Origin: a virus
IMG/VR virus record: IMGVR_UViG_3300034082_001433
Location: 1-42,207 of that record
Strand: one strand, 5' to 3'
Length of the DNA stretch: 42,207 bases
Part shown: piece by piece, positions 30,437-37,657 of the stretch
Position numbering within the stretch: the first letter of the stretch is position 1
Layout of the letters: the number at the start of each line of letters is the position of its first letter
The notes under the pieces: model-generated
Database searches by the model: none
What the model was told of the DNA's origin: nothing
The model's input: the letters and a program-made list of their open reading frames with translations, nothing else
Made by a program: the position numbers and the translations under genes

Positions 30437-30831
30437 CCGGTTTGGGTGTTGTTTTTCTGCAACAGATCGGCGCCGTCTTCTTGGGCCACAACCACCCGGC
30501 ATGGGGTGAGGTTCTGGTTCAATCGCTCAATCAGGGAGTCTGCATCTGTGCCCTGTGCTAGGAACTGATCGTCACTCTTGCGATAAGCGAAGATCTGTGT
30601 GCCCTGTTGCTCAAGTTTGACATCAACCACGGTGTGATCCTTGGTTCCCTCGACATCATCCAGCTGCCATTCCTTGGATTGGATCTTGATCATGGCCCGG
30701 AGTAGGTCTTCTTCCGTGACCTTCAAGGCCCGCAACAGCTGACGGAATCCATCGAGATGCACGGTCTTGGCAGAATGCCATCCTACGATGATCCCTAGAA
30801 TACCTACGATGATTAGTTCTATCATGTCCAT
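30433..30831 (-). CDS. Membrane-anchored hypothetical protein
   Basis: 132 residues. One N-terminal span (IELIIVGILGIIVGW) anchors a soluble domain with helix VTEEDLLRAMIKIQSKEWQ and a beta part (HTVVDVKLEQQGTQIFAYR). The domain probably faces the cytoplasm given the charged C-side. ATG 30831 stands 6 bases after the -10 of its promoter: leaderless. A second in-frame ATG follows after one codon. Confidence 0.6.
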   Translation of the reverse strand: MDMIELIIVGILGIIVGWHSAKTVHLDGFRQLLRALKVTEEDLLRAMIKIQSKEWQLDDVEGTKDHTVVDVKLEQQGTQIFAYRKSDDQFLAQGTDADSLIERLNQNLTPCRVVVAQEDGADLLQKNNTQTG

Positions 30832-30837
30832 ATTTAT

Positions 30838-30866
30838 ATTATACTGGGTTTTGGCACAAAAGTCAA
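30838..30866 (-). promoter_or_regulatory. Early promoter TTGACT-17-TATAAT, leaderless geometry
   Basis: -35 one off, -10 perfect, 17-base spacer; 6 bases to the ATG at 30831. The terminator of the upstream gene abuts the -35. Confidence 0.85.
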
Positions 30867-30867
30867 T

Positions 30868-30899
30868 AAAAAAGAGACCCTACATTACATAGGGCCTCT
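30868..30899 (-). terminator. Rho-independent terminator
   Basis: Read leftward: AGAGGCCCTA, 7-base loop, TAGGGTCTCT, then TTTTTT. Ten-bp stem with one G-U pair. It ends the 31244 gene immediately before the next promoter. Confidence 0.85.
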
Positions 30900-30916
30900 A
30901 TAAAGGTTGCTGATTA

Positions 30917-30931
30917 CCGGGAGCGAATCGG
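30917..30931 (-). other. 15-nt 3'UTR motif, copy 1 (CCGATTCGCTCCCGG)
   Basis: Lies between the stop of the 31244-30933 gene and its terminator. An identical 15-mer occurs at the same relative position after another gene (38155-38169). Confidence 0.5.
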
Positions 30932-30932
30932 A

Positions 30933-31244
30933 TTATTCAGCAACAGCTTCTGCCTTCGCGACAGTAGTTGTAGTTACCTTGGCAGCTGTGGCCGAAGGGT
31001 TCTTCTTGACTACGTATGCAACAGCAGCTTCGATAGCTGCGTTGCCCTTGCCAAAACCAGTGGCAACCATATGCGCACCGATCTCTGCCTTGGTCATCTC
31101 ATGTGGAAGATCCACAAGCTGTACATCCTGGTGACCATTCTTGGCCAGGATCTTGACACGCATGGTGTCATTGGCGAAGCGGACCTTGGTCTTGCCTTCG
31201 TGTGTTGAAACGCCTGCTACAGCGAACTTTTTATCTGTACTCAT
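30933..31244 (-). CDS. Conserved phage protein, possibly abundant early protein
   Basis: 103 residues. VAGVSTHEGKTKVRFANDTMRVKILAKNGHQDVQLVDLPHEMTKAE is well conserved in my memory of phage proteins, followed by an Ala-rich C-terminal tail (SATAAKVTTTTVAKAEAVAE). No function known. GAGAGG precedes the ATG at 9 bases after a leader of about 50 bases, the longest in this region. It has its own promoter and a strong terminator. Confidence 0.65.
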   Translation of the reverse strand: MSTDKKFAVAGVSTHEGKTKVRFANDTMRVKILAKNGHQDVQLVDLPHEMTKAEIGAHMVATGFGKGNAAIEAAVAYVVKKNPSATAAKVTTTTVAKAEAVAE

Positions 31245-31299
31245 ATCAAATACCTCTCTGTGTGTGTTAAAGTTATGCCAACCAATTCAGCATGTTATT

Positions 31300-31328
31300 A
31301 GTATAGCATGTCTGAACCAAACTGTCAA
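31300..31328 (-). promoter_or_regulatory. Early promoter TTGACA-17-TATACT
   Basis: -35 perfect, -10 one off. Drives the 31244 gene with a 50-base leader that could hold a regulatory site. Confidence 0.85.
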
Positions 31329-31332
31329 CCAT

Positions 31333-31515
31333 TCATTTTACCAAATTAACCTGGATGGTGACACTCTGTTTCTCGTCAAGGGCGGCGATGAATTCGTCGT
31401 CAAAGACCAGATCCTGCATGGTAAGATCGATCATCTCTTCGACCCTAGCCATATCGGGTTTGCCTTCCCCAGCACAAACCACGTTGAAAACAAATTGATA
31501 TTCTCTCATTGCCAT
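31333..31515 (-). CDS. Small hypothetical protein
   Basis: 60 residues, beta/alpha: REYQFVFNVVCAGEGK then MIDLTMQDLVFDDEFIAALDEKQSVTIQVNLVK. Two possible ATGs: 31515 (AAAGGA 4 bases away) or 31509, which gives an ATGA overlap with the preceding stop. Third gene of the 32413 unit. Ends 4 bases before the next -35. Confidence 0.6.
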   Translation of the reverse strand: MAMREYQFVFNVVCAGEGKPDMARVEEMIDLTMQDLVFDDEFIAALDEKQSVTIQVNLVK

Positions 31516-31799
31516 CTATCCTTTGCTAAACTAAAGTTAACCAGGGCTGAGTCACGGAAGAATACATTGCCGTCTGTGTCCCAGGCCCATTCCGGCACTG
31601 CCCGACCCGCCTTCTTCAGGGCCCATGCTTCGTGAATGAAGCATCCCGGCCCATTCATCTGGGTCATGTAGCACCGCATGTCGTAGAAGGCCACAAGGCC
31701 ACGGTCACGAGCATCGTCACCATACCATGCTCCCCCATTGGTTCTATGGGTCCAAGTGCCGTGTCCACTGTAGCGTCGATCCAGTTTGATTACTTTCAT
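31506..31799 (-). CDS. Hypothetical protein, Trp/Gly/Arg-rich
   Basis: About 97 residues from ATG 31799, set by the ATGA overlap with the preceding gene; the longer frame has no support. GHGTWTHRTNGGAWYGDDARDRG then VPEWAWDTDGNVFFRDSALVN suggest a beta-rich fold. No family recognised. Confidence 0.6.
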   Translation of the reverse strand: MKVIKLDRRYSGHGTWTHRTNGGAWYGDDARDRGLVAFYDMRCYMTQMNGPGCFIHEAWALKKAGRAVPEWAWDTDGNVFFRDSALVNFSLAKDRWQ

Positions 31800-32413
31800 T
31801 CTGCGATCAAAGCCTTCTTCTCGACGCCATCCTTGATCCATTCAGTGAGCTCTTCTTGCTCTTGTGATAGGTATTCACGGATGGATTCACTGATACCAAA
31901 TGCTTCGTCCAGCTCAGGATAGTTCTGTTCGATCTCATCGGCACCCATGCCTTCGAGGTTCAGCTCTTCATCGCCACCGTCGCCGTAGACCCCCGCGTAG
32001 CACATACCGCCTTCGTAATACATAGCGTTGACACCAAAGCCCAGGGCCTCTAGTTTCTCATAGGCACCAATCGGAGGTGACCAGGCTGAATCAAAGTAGG
32101 TGTGTAGCATCTTGCCATCTGGATGCACATCAGTGCTTCCCTCACAGCCTACATCCCACTTGGTGCCCCATTCGGCCACGCAGTAGTCATACCAATCTTT
32201 GTAGCCGTAGAGTTCAATGTTTCGAGCCATCTGTGCTTCGTGTGCGGCTTTCTCATCGCCACCTACACAACCTGATACAGTGTCTTTGAGTTCTTGTGGC
32301 ACTGGACAGAACTCTTGTAGGAACTCTCCACGCAACAGTGCGTCGCGGGCTCGAGTGATCATTGTGGGATCTTCGTGTGTGAGTGTTAGGTTGTTGTTGC
32401 ACCAATTAGGCAT
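31796..32413 (-). CDS. Api92/YubB-like protein (DUF1281 family)
   Basis: About 205 residues from ATG 32413, fixed by AAGGAG 7 bases upstream. The start MPNWCNNNLTLTHEDP is the hallmark of the Api92/YubB ferredoxin-like family of phages and integrative elements. W-G-T-K-W-D and SAWSPPIGAYEKLEALGF are further family blocks. It ends with an acidic tail. Function not established; found in mobile DNA as an accessory gene. Confidence 0.75.
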   Translation of the reverse strand: MPNWCNNNLTLTHEDPTMITRARDALLRGEFLQEFCPVPQELKDTVSGCVGGDEKAAHEAQMARNIELYGYKDWYDYCVAEWGTKWDVGCEGSTDVHPDGKMLHTYFDSAWSPPIGAYEKLEALGFGVNAMYYEGGMCYAGVYGDGGDEELNLEGMGADEIEQNYPELDEAFGISESIREYLSQEQEELTEWIKDGVEKKALIAE

Positions 32414-32609
32414 ATTCGCTCCTTTGTTTAGTATTACTATTATACAACCGATCTTCGATATTGTCAACCAAAAGTTTCTCAAGTTCTGTGGCACTTTTGC
32501 CACATATCTGTGCCACGGTTCGTTCGATCTTGATCCTCGCGGGGAGGCTCATGGGATCTTCCAAGGCCTTCACAGCCCGTTGAATGTATTCAAACTCCTG
32601 TGGGGTCAT
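32406..32609 (-). CDS. Small hypothetical protein overlapping next promoter
   Basis: 67 residues: MTPQEFEYIQRAVKALEDP and a helical KIERTVAQICGKSATELEKLL. Its last codons run through the promoter (32439-32467) and the start of the Api92-like gene. Weak ribosome site. It overlaps the preceding gene by 20 bases. Likely coding but the most uncertain of this unit. Confidence 0.5.
   Translation of the reverse strand: MTPQEFEYIQRAVKALEDPMSLPARIKIERTVAQICGKSATELEKLLVDNIEDRLYNSNTKQRSEYA
32439..32467 (-). promoter_or_regulatory. Early promoter TTGACA-17-TATAAT
   Basis: Perfect boxes, inside the preceding gene's 3' end; drives the 32413-31333 unit. Confidence 0.9.
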
Positions 32610-32811
32610 AGTCTTTTACCATTCTATACAAAGGGTCTAGTTCTTCTACATCTTCTAATTCGTAGCCACCTGTGGCCCAATCTACCCACTCAGTGTGAAC
32701 TGGTTCGTGGCACCCGTCCATGAGTTGCTCAACGGCTTCTTCCTCAGTCTCTGCAGTGACTTCGTAGTATTCGCCCACGATGGCATTGCGCCAAAAGGTG
32801 AACTTCTTCAT
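32590..32811 (-). CDS. Small hypothetical protein (DpnD/PcfM-like opening)
   Basis: 73 residues. FTFWRNAIVGEYYEVTAETEEEAVEQLM resembles the short beta-alpha opening of DpnD/PcfM-type proteins; the rest is acidic. TAATG overlap with the preceding gene. Role unknown. Confidence 0.55.
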   Translation of the reverse strand: MKKFTFWRNAIVGEYYEVTAETEEEAVEQLMDGCHEPVHTEWVDWATGGYELEDVEELDPLYRMVKDYDPTGV

Positions 32812-33077
32812 TAACGCCAGTCCTTCTTGTCACCGTAGAGTTCGTTGTAGGTGTAGCCCGCTTGATACTCTGCTTCTTCTTCAGCAGTGAGTTGATCAAC
32901 ACGCGGACCTGAGTCGCCTCCCATACCACCGTAGTGTGGATCCCGTCTGCGACCGTAGTAGGAATCAGCACTGCCACGATCGTAGAGGCAACCGTGTTTG
33001 CCACGCATAAACTGCCAACCACGCAGTGCGCGGACCACAGCCAGTTGTTCTTCATCAGTCAGTATGTGCAAATACAT
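32811..33077 (-). CDS. Small hypothetical protein, Gly/Tyr-rich
   Basis: 88 residues. HILTDEEQLAVVRALRGWQFMRGKHG is a likely helix; the middle is Gly/Arg/Tyr-rich (SYYGRRRDPHYGGMGGDSG). AAGGAG is 6 bases before the ATG. I recall similar proteins in other large phages; no known function. First gene of a three-gene unit. Confidence 0.6.
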   Translation of the reverse strand: MYLHILTDEEQLAVVRALRGWQFMRGKHGCLYDRGSADSYYGRRRDPHYGGMGGDSGPRVDQLTAEEEAEYQAGYTYNELYGDKKDWR

Positions 33078-33104
33078 TCATCGCTCCTTATTGTCTATAC
33101 TGTA

Positions 33105-33133
33105 AGTATAACATCAATCAATCAATCTGTCAA
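33105..33133 (-). promoter_or_regulatory. Early promoter TTGACA-17-TATACT
   Basis: -35 perfect. The spacer contains a four-fold GATT repeat. Drives the 33077-32406 unit. Confidence 0.85.
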
Positions 33134-33144
33134 CCAAAATGACT

Positions 33145-33168
33145 AAAACCCTTAGGGGCTGTAGGGTT
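33145..33168 (-). terminator. Short terminator hairpin
   Basis: AACCCT ... AGGGTT, then TTTT, read leftward. It follows the stop at 33170 and precedes the next promoter by 12 bases. Confidence 0.6.
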
Positions 33169-33169
33169 A

Positions 33170-33343
33170 TTATAGTTGACCGTGTGTGAGCAATTCTGTT
33201 AGGTCGGATTCCAGACTGGCGAGAACTGTTTGAATTGCGTTATAATCGGACAAGCGACAATCGGTTTTATACAATAACTGACTGGCAGTATGTAGCAGAT
33301 TAATGGCTTGTTTAATATCGGATATTTGTGCTAATTGCGACAT
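33170..33343 (-). CDS. Small helical hypothetical protein
   Basis: 57 residues from ATG 33343, 7 bases after the stop of the 49-codon gene. QLAQISDIKQAINLLHTASQLLYK is helical. An upstream TTG could extend it, but without support. Unknown role. Confidence 0.5.
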   Translation of the reverse strand: MSQLAQISDIKQAINLLHTASQLLYKTDCRLSDYNAIQTVLASLESDLTELLTHGQL

Positions 33344-33350
33344 AATAGTA

Positions 33351-33500
33351 TTACAGTTGTTCGATTTGAGCGGCAGCAAAATCTATAATATACACACGGG
33401 TATTTGGCTGCACATTATAGGCAGCGCAGGCAACAGAGGCTGCTGCGAAAGTGTAGTAAAATTGGATAGCTTGCGTAGCTGTGTTAACGATTGCGTACAT
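33351..33500 (-). CDS. Tiny hydrophobic-leaning protein
   Basis: 49 codons, immediately downstream of a perfect early promoter (33528). AIQFYYTFAAASVACAAYNV is weakly hydrophobic and the end DFAAAQIEQL is helical. A ribosome site is not obvious. Real by promoter position and codon continuity; unnamed family. Confidence 0.55.
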   Translation of the reverse strand: MYAIVNTATQAIQFYYTFAAASVACAAYNVQPNTRVYIIDFAAAQIEQL

Positions 33501-33527
33501 GGGGTGCCTGTTTGTTGCTAAGTGTTA

Positions 33528-33556
33528 ATTATAGCGCACTTTCACCAATCTGTCAA
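33528..33556 (-). promoter_or_regulatory. Early promoter TTGACA-17-TATAAT
   Basis: Perfect boxes; drives the 33500 and 33343 genes. Confidence 0.9.
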
Positions 33557-33572
33557 CCGGTTTGGAAAGACC

Positions 33573-33899
33573 CTACTTGCGTCTGGGTTTCAGCAGAGCT
33601 TGCGCTTCTTTGCGCAGTTGCCCAGCTTCCTTGTACTTGCGATCAGCAGCTTCTTTCATCATGGTCGATCGGGCCTGGGCCAGCTTGCTGCCGCCGAACT
33701 CACGATCCACGTAGTAGGCGATCAACCTAGCCTTGATCATGCTGGGAAGGTCCATGCCGTAGTCCTCGGGGCATACGAATTGCACAGGACAGGTGCCCCA
33801 ACCGCCGTACTCTAGGAACTCTGCGTAGTAGCGCCTATGATCCTTGTTGTAGGGATCAAAGGCCACCAAAGGCCTAGCAAAGAAGGCCAGCTTGCTCAT
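33573..33899 (-). CDS. Conserved phage hypothetical protein
   Basis: 108 residues: FFARPLVAFDPYNKDHRRYYAEFLEYGGWGTCPVQFVCPED, then a basic helical end KYKEAGQLRKEAQALLKPRRK. The start ATG overlaps the HTH gene stop by one base (TGATG). Fourth gene of the unit from 34361. The basic tail might touch nucleic acid. Confidence 0.6.
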   Translation of the reverse strand: MSKLAFFARPLVAFDPYNKDHRRYYAEFLEYGGWGTCPVQFVCPEDYGMDLPSMIKARLIAYYVDREFGGSKLAQARSTMMKEAADRKYKEAGQLRKEAQALLKPRRK

Positions 33900-34063
33900 C
33901 AGCTGTTTATAGTTGCATACGGGCTAGCGTCTTCAGCCTCTACACCAACTTCCTGCAACCATCCCAAGACCTGCTCGATGGGGCACTCCAACATGATAGC
34001 AATCATCCTAGGTGAGTGACCTTCGATGTAGAGTTGTTCGATATCATATGCGAGATCACTCAT
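33899..34063 (-). CDS. Small HTH-like protein
   Basis: 54 residues. SPRMIAIMLECPIEQVLGWLQEVG looks like a helix-turn-helix (recognition helix around QVLGWLQ). ATGA overlap with the preceding 42-residue gene. Possibly a DNA-binding regulator of the early genes. Confidence 0.6.
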   Translation of the reverse strand: MSDLAYDIEQLYIEGHSPRMIAIMLECPIEQVLGWLQEVGVEAEDASPYATINS

Positions 34064-34188
34064 TTAGCTGCCTCTTTCATTACCTGTTGAACTTGACTAA
34101 CGCCCTTGTCTGCCACGCTGGCCACACCTGTGATTCCCACAGTTGCCACGAAGATTCCAAGGAAGAATGCTACAAGATGACTCATCAT
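34060..34188 (-). CDS. Tiny single-span membrane protein
   Basis: 42 residues from ATG 34188 (or 34185). HLVAFFLGIFVATVGITGVA is a clear span, then a short helix. AGGAG is 5 bases upstream. It starts 2 bases after the previous stop. Confidence 0.6.
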   Translation of the reverse strand: MMSHLVAFFLGIFVATVGITGVASVADKGVSQVQQVMKEAAK

Positions 34189-34190
34189 GA

Positions 34191-34331
34191 TTACTCCTGT
34201 TCGAAGTTGGGTTGGGGGTTGTTGCGATTACGGAAGTGATACCAAAGCATCTGAGGGATGCCCATACGCCAAGCATACATAAAATCCATTACAATCATAC
34301 CTGCTACGAAAGCTAGAATCAGTTCCATCAT
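34191..34331 (-). CDS. Tiny membrane-associated protein
   Basis: 46 residues. LILAFVAGMIVMDFMYAW is a span; the rest (RMGIPQMLWYHFRNRNN) is basic, so the C-terminus is likely cytoplasmic. AAGGAG is 5 bases before the ATG. First gene of the four-gene unit. Confidence 0.6.
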   Translation of the reverse strand: MMELILAFVAGMIVMDFMYAWRMGIPQMLWYHFRNRNNPQPNFEQE

Positions 34332-34360
34332 TGCCGCTCCTTCTTTGTTAATATGTGTAT

Positions 34361-34389
34361 ATTATAACACCAATCTGCCCAGATGTCAA
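34361..34389 (-). promoter_or_regulatory. Early promoter TTGACA-17-TATAAT
   Basis: Perfect boxes; drives 34331-33573. Confidence 0.9.
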
Positions 34390-34418
34390 TACCTAGATTA
34401 CACGCACACGTAAGCAGC

Positions 34419-34447
34419 GGGGCCTGTGGCTAAAAAGCCACAACCCC
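34419..34447 (-). terminator. Hairpin after VWA gene, no U-tract
   Basis: TGTGGCT-TTTT-AGCCACA with an outer GGGG/CCCC helix, just after the stop of the 34454 gene. Lacks a T-run, so it may protect the mRNA 3' end. Confidence 0.55.
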
Positions 34448-34453
34448 TGGCAC

Positions 34454-35665
34454 TCAAGCCGTCTCGGCCTCCGTCTCATAGATCACTGTCTGTCCAAACG
34501 GTGCGTTGGCCTGTGTGTTGCCTTTGACAATGAATATGGTATCGCAGTAGTCCTCGTTGCCCCAACCACCGCAGGGGTAGCCGTCTGTGAACATAATGAA
34601 CTTCTTGGGTTGGATACCATTCTCTTCCATAAAGGTCCAGTTGACTTCAAAGTCTGTGCCACCACCACCCTGAGGCTCATACTCTTCCAACTCGTGACTC
34701 TCATCGTGTGTGATGGTCTTCCAGTTGTAGATGTCTGTGTCAAAGCACCACAGGTTGATGCGGTAGTCTTCGTACTGGTCCATAATGCCTTTGATCTCGC
34801 TGAGGAATGCAGTTGCATCTTCTTCACCAATGGAGCCTGACATATCAATAGAGATAGCCACGTCAATGGTAGTTGCTTCTTTCATACCTGGCAGGATAGC
34901 ACCTGAATGCATACTCTTGCGATTCACACGCTGAAAGGAGTAGTCGTTGCGAACAATGCTTTGGATCTCTTGTTGCACCAACTGGCGCCAATCGATCTTA
35001 GGCTCAGTCATAGACTTGATCATACGCATAATGCCTGCAGGAGTCTTGCCTGCACCAGCGGCCGCGGCACTTTGGATCATTGCTTCTTTGATCTCTTGAC
35101 GCAGGGTTTCGGCTTCTTCTTTGCTGAGGCTAGGCTTAGACTTACCGTCTTTGGTCTTATCATTACCAGCACCAGCACCTTCTTCTTCTTTGATATGCTC
35201 GTCTAGGAGTTCACCCAATTGCTTGAGCAATTGATCCATAGGGATCTTCTCTGCCTTCTCCCAAAGCTCATCATAGATCTCTTCCCAGGCCATGCCGCGA
35301 TACTTTGGATCGTAGCAGATCTTCACTTCAGTGATCTTCTCACCAATGCGTTCGTCTACAAGGATCTGGTTGACAGCGTAGTCTTGTGCGATGTTCGCCA
35401 ATGTACGATCTCTGCTACCGCAACGACCAAAGTGATCGAATATGGCATGACAGATTTCGTGTGCGAACAGGAACTCTAGTTTCTTAACGGAGAGCTTCTT
35501 AACGAACTCTGTGTTATACATAAAGTCACGACCGTTAGTTGCGGCTGTGGGGCACCAGTCATCGCTTTCAATAAGGCGCATACGAGTGGCCATATTGCCA
35601 AAGAAAGGCGCTTTGAGTAGCAGGCCTACTCGGGCAGTTGTAAGTTTCTCTACGATTGGGTCCAT
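34454..35665 (-). CDS. Metallopeptidase-like/VWA protein (DUF2201 type)
   Basis: 403 residues. HEICH (69-73) is a zincin HExxH motif in the N-terminal metallopeptidase-like domain. An acidic/Ala-rich linker follows. A von Willebrand A domain carries the MIDAS motif DMSGS (274-278), with Thr and Asp in QGGGGTDFEVNW and FTDGYPCG. AAGGAG is 8 bases upstream of the ATG. It pairs with the MoxR ATPase encoded upstream: MoxR/VWA pairs remodel protein complexes or insert metals. Its target in infection is unknown. Confidence 0.8.
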   Translation of the reverse strand: MDPIVEKLTTARVGLLLKAPFFGNMATRMRLIESDDWCPTAATNGRDFMYNTEFVKKLSVKKLEFLFAHEICHAIFDHFGRCGSRDRTLANIAQDYAVNQILVDERIGEKITEVKICYDPKYRGMAWEEIYDELWEKAEKIPMDQLLKQLGELLDEHIKEEEGAGAGNDKTKDGKSKPSLSKEEAETLRQEIKEAMIQSAAAAGAGKTPAGIMRMIKSMTEPKIDWRQLVQQEIQSIVRNDYSFQRVNRKSMHSGAILPGMKEATTIDVAISIDMSGSIGEEDATAFLSEIKGIMDQYEDYRINLWCFDTDIYNWKTITHDESHELEEYEPQGGGGTDFEVNWTFMEENGIQPKKFIMFTDGYPCGGWGNEDYCDTIFIVKGNTQANAPFGQTVIYETEAETA

Positions 35666-35690
35666 ATGTCGCTCTCCTTAGTATGTGTAT

Positions 35691-35719
35691 ATTATAGCAT
35701 CGTTTTACACATCTGTCAA
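35691..35719 (-). promoter_or_regulatory. Early promoter TTGACA-17-TATAAT
   Basis: Perfect boxes; drives the VWA gene. Confidence 0.9.
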
Positions 35720-35720
35720 C

Positions 35721-35762
35721 CAAAAAAGGTGGGCGGACAAGCTCTGAGAAGCTCTCCGCCCC
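35721..35762 (-). terminator. Rho-independent terminator after MoxR gene
   Basis: GGGCGGA ... TCCGCCC, 7-bp GC-rich stem, then a stretch of six Ts, directly before the next -35. Confidence 0.85.
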
Positions 35763-35777
35763 TGCTATGGCGAGGTC

Positions 35778-36863
35778 TTAATTCTCCATGGCACTCAAAA
35801 CATACTTGCCAAAACGCTTGTGGAACTCATCGAAGCTCTTCATCTTCGTAGCGTCCAAGGGCAAGTCATAGTTGGTAAGTGCAGTCTTAGCACCCATCAC
35901 AACCAGCTCAGTTGGGAAATTGTCCATCATATAACGGAAGAAGCAGTCTGCCATAGCATCCCAACCCTTGGCCTTCTTCTCTGCCTGATCCTTCAACTCA
36001 TAGCACAGGCTAACAGTCAAAGAATACATCGCTGACACTTCTTTGATCTGCAAGTCCTTGACCTTACCGCTGAGGATGTCCTCTGCCTTGGGCAAGCGTC
36101 CTGCGATCTTGCGGTGAGCCATAAACTTAGTAGCCAAGCCATCACCTACGGCACCCGCAATCAATGTTGCCAGTGTGTCGTTGTCGCAGTCGTCGTCTTG
36201 CAGGAGATCGCTGACGAACACCCAAGAGCGTGGAGTAGCAAATGCCTTTGAAGGGCTCTTAGGATCAAAGTCATAGAGGTCTTGCTTGGCAAAGCCTACA
36301 TAACCTACGACCTCTGGATGCACCTTGTTCAAGGTAGCCCAGTCTTGGAAGTCATCAAAGTCTACCTTCATCTCCAAGTGGACGAAGCGGTTAGCCAACG
36401 GAGCAGGCATACGATATGTCACGCCACGATCGCCTTCACGGTTACCTGCGGCAACCACGTCAACACCCTTGGGCAATTCGTATGTACCAACACGACGGTT
36501 CAGGATCAACTGATATGCCGCGGCCTGTACAGCAGGGGGTGCAGAGTTCAACTCATCCAAGAAGATGATCGCAGTAGACGCTGGGTCTGTAGGCAGTTCT
36601 GCAGGAGGTGCCCAAACCATCTTGCCCTGGTCTGCGTTGTAATAGGGGATGCCCTTGATGTCTGTGGGTTCCCACAGGGCTAGTCGAACGTCAACGACTT
36701 CACGGCCTGCTGTCTCGCCAATCTGCTTGACAACATCGGATTTGCCAATGCCTGGAGGGCCCCAAAGGAATGTAGGACGACGAGTTTGGATCGCCTTACG
36801 GATCGCCTTCATAGCACCCTTAGGACCTACTTGACGGACGGAAATATCTGTGCTTTTTGCCAT
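35778..36863 (-). CDS. MoxR-family AAA+ ATPase
   Basis: 361 residues. Walker A GPPGIGKS (35-42), Walker B IIFLDELN (99-106), sensor-1 region VVAAGNREGDRG and R-finger area PAPLANRFVHLEM are in MoxR order. GKVKDLQIKEVSAMYS and the C-terminal domain follow. Expected to form a hexamer that uses ATP to remodel a partner, most likely the VWA protein next door. Each has its own promoter, so ratio can be set independently. AGAGG is 8 bases before the ATG. Confidence 0.85.
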   Translation of the reverse strand: MAKSTDISVRQVGPKGAMKAIRKAIQTRRPTFLWGPPGIGKSDVVKQIGETAGREVVDVRLALWEPTDIKGIPYYNADQGKMVWAPPAELPTDPASTAIIFLDELNSAPPAVQAAAYQLILNRRVGTYELPKGVDVVAAGNREGDRGVTYRMPAPLANRFVHLEMKVDFDDFQDWATLNKVHPEVVGYVGFAKQDLYDFDPKSPSKAFATPRSWVFVSDLLQDDDCDNDTLATLIAGAVGDGLATKFMAHRKIAGRLPKAEDILSGKVKDLQIKEVSAMYSLTVSLCYELKDQAEKKAKGWDAMADCFFRYMMDNFPTELVVMGAKTALTNYDLPLDATKMKSFDEFHKRFGKYVLSAMEN

Positions 36864-36914
36864 TTTAAGACCTCTTTAAGTTACCGGTTAAACAATTACT
36901 TTCTCAGTATCATA

Positions 36915-36943
36915 AGTATAACACCAAATCGCTTTGCTGTCAA
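36915..36943 (-). promoter_or_regulatory. Early promoter TTGACA-17-TATACT
   Basis: -35 perfect and overlapping the stop of the 36940 gene; drives MoxR. Confidence 0.85.
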
Positions 36944-37572
36944 CCACTTATCTTCACATAGTTCAGCTGTGTTGTTTTATTGCCACGCTGTGTTTTGATC
37001 TTGCCCTTGATCCTCAGCTCCCCTTCTAGCTCCTTGCCGAACCAGAAATCCACGAAGCTCTCACCCATACGGGCCGTGATCTTGTGCTTGTTGTAGTCAG
37101 GGTTGAAGCGGGCGCTGATCACAGTGATGTCACCCACGATGTTATCCCCGACAGCACCCTGCAGCTGTTCCGAGGTGTAGATTTCACGTTTGAGCTCACT
37201 GTTAGCAGCATCACGCACAGCCACTGAAGGCAAGCATGAGATCACAGCAAAGTCGTAGATATCACGCCCTGTGAACTCTTCTTTGGCGGCCAGCTTCATT
37301 GCAGTCTCTTGGAACTCATTGAGTCGACCTGCGATGGCCAGGAATGTGTATGATTTGAAATGATTACGAGCAGTCTGCCCCGCAGCAATGTCTGCAGCAG
37401 TGACCAGAGAGTAGTCACCCCGAGCAAGCCAGTTCTTGACCAAGCTCTTGTTGGCAGTCTTGATCTTGACACCAGCCTCAGCTGTGTCCCATTGATCTTC
37501 TTTGAAGTACCCCTCGTTGATACGCTGCGCAGCAGCAGCACAACCCCAGACCTGATCAGCAGTGAATATCAT
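36940..37572 (-). CDS. Conserved phage hypothetical protein
   Basis: 210 residues from ATG 37572, fixed by AAGGAG 6 bases upstream. FTADQVWGCAAAAQRINEGYFKE, then WLARGDYSLVTAADIAAGQ and GRDIYDFAVISCLP; the end is beta-rich and basic. I recall it as a phage-only family; no function. Its last codons read GGT TGA in the next -35. Confidence 0.6.
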   Translation of the reverse strand: MIFTADQVWGCAAAAQRINEGYFKEDQWDTAEAGVKIKTANKSLVKNWLARGDYSLVTAADIAAGQTARNHFKSYTFLAIAGRLNEFQETAMKLAAKEEFTGRDIYDFAVISCLPSVAVRDAANSELKREIYTSEQLQGAVGDNIVGDITVISARFNPDYNKHKITARMGESFVDFWFGKELEGELRIKGKIKTQRGNKTTQLNYVKISG

Positions 37573-37599
37573 TGTCGCTCCTTGCTTGTTCATGTGTGT

Positions 37600-37628
37600 A
37601 TTATAACACTATGTATCCAATCTGTCAA
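37600..37628 (-). promoter_or_regulatory. Early promoter TTGACA-17-TATAAT
   Basis: Perfect boxes; drives the 37572 gene. An ATG sits 6 bases after the -10, but the true start is downstream at the ribosome site. Confidence 0.9.
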
Positions 37629-37657
37629 CCGGTTTGGAGTGCCGGCCGGTGTGGCAA

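Noticed and set aside
30917-30931. tRNA fragment (GATTC-containing arm)
   Set aside because: Lacks a T-arm TTCRA-type loop, acceptor stem and anticodon arm in either direction; no tRNA gene was seen anywhere in the window.
37573-37593. ATG 6 bases after the -10 at 37593 as leaderless start
   Set aside because: In frame, but AAGGAG sits just before the second ATG at 37572, which fits a normal leader better.
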